Part shown: in pieces, positions 42,501 to 42,641 of the stretch | Position numbering within the stretch: the first letter of the stretch is position 1 | How the letters are laid out: each line of letters opens with the position of its first letter | Source of the DNA: UKL13-2 sp947085425 | GTDB lineage: Bacteria > Pseudomonadota > Gammaproteobacteria > Burkholderiales > Usitatibacteraceae | NCBI GenBank assembly: GCA_947085425.1 | Contig: CAMTWK010000006.1 | Location: 1 to 42,641, forward strand | Reading direction: 5' to 3' | Length of the DNA stretch: 42,641 nucleotides | Position numbers and translations under genes: made by a program | The notes under the pieces: generated by a model | Databases searched by the model: none | What the model saw: only the letters and a program-made list of their open reading frames with translations | Told to the model about the DNA's origin: nothing

Positions 42501-42543
42501 CGTGCTTCGATGAAAGACCTGATAATCATCTAGCCGCCCTCCC

Positions 42544-42595
42544 TCCGGCGCAAGCCGGAGTGGTTAAAGTAAAGGTGCGAACCAACTTTAACCAC
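42544..42595 (+). promoter_or_regulatory. Paired stem-loops in the leader of the IS110-family gene
   Basis: Two hairpins stand in series before the transposase: TCCGGC GCAA GCCGGA (42544-42559) and GTGGTTAAAGT / ACTTTAACCAC (42560-42570 with 42585-42595, 11 perfect pairs, 14-base loop). GGAGG follows at once and the ATG is at 42606. The second stem ends two bases before the Shine-Dalgarno, so it could gate translation or be part of a non-coding RNA encoded at the element end. Confidence 0.55.
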
Positions 42596-42605
42596 GGAGG
42601 ACGAC

Positions 42606-42641
42606 ATGAAATATTGTGGCATAGATTTACACAGCAATAAC
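42606..42641 (+). CDS. IS110-family transposase, 5' end only
   Basis: The frame MKYCGIDLHSNN runs off the window. This is the characteristic start of IS110/IS1111 DEDD transposases (also called recombinases), with Asp7 the first catalytic acid of the RuvC-like domain. A GGAGGACGAC ribosome-binding region precedes the ATG. Completeness and subgroup cannot be judged from 12 codons. Confidence 0.82.
   Translation, partial: MKYCGIDLHSNN

Noticed and set aside
42423..42522. CRISPR-like repeats
   Set aside because: Repeats are adjacent or palindromic with no unique spacers, and no cas genes are present.

Overview
The window looks like a chromosomal segment of a betaproteobacterium of moderate GC. 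The evidence is gene order and protein type: ompA/ubiG/gph divergent from gyrA; gyrA-serC-pheA-hisC-tyrA-aroA-cmk-rpsA-ihfB-lapA-lapB-pyrF followed by ugd and separate LPS-heptose genes; a kinase-only RfaE; and a tmRNA whose tag reads ANDENYALAA. No species can be named from the sequence alone.

Layout. 73-484 (minus): tmRNA with a long terminator hairpin. 510-5306 (minus): gph, a Tat-exported DUF1501 protein, ubiG, an MTA/SAH-deaminase-like amidohydrolase and, behind its own terminator, an OmpA-domain protein. 5767-19798 (plus): a supra-operon of housekeeping genes, many joined by ATGA or TAATG overlaps: gyrA, a 64-residue unknown peptide, serC, pheA, hisC, tyrA, aroA, cmk, rpsA, ihfB, lapA, lapB, pyrF. 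It links serine and aromatic amino-acid synthesis with translation and LPS control. 19833-23163 (plus): ugd, rfaE1 and hldD for envelope sugars. 23149-23419: a small element bounded by imperfect inverted repeats, with a third copy of the repeat near 36.1 kb.

23532-29210: comEA-like gene; an OsmC-like gene and a sulfonate-type ABC transporter on minus; a CysB-type regulator and cysM divergent on plus. Together these form a plausible organosulfur uptake and cysteine synthesis module. 29302-31725: a lipoprotein/YdbL pair, a PolB-like exonuclease and a secreted FecR-domain protein. 31791-36042: divergent fbpC/fbpA around a Fur-box-like site, with no permease gene, then a PhoX-type phosphatase. 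36039-36575: a broken small secreted-protein gene behind an Mth938-like gene. 36690-41442 (plus): alaC, a GNAT acetyltransferase, hom, a VOC protein and thrC, all tightly overlapping. 41697-42641 (plus): higBA with an operator, then a mobile zone with 15-bp tandem repeats, a perfect 50-bp palindrome, two further hairpins and the first 12 codons of an IS110-family transposase cut by the window end.

Most of the window is core chromosome. The accessory and most interesting parts are the inverted-repeat element after hldD, its extra copy beside the truncated gene at 36.1 kb, and the palindrome/IS110 zone at the right edge. No CRISPR array, rRNA, tRNA or phage module was seen, and no clearly new multi-gene system can be claimed.
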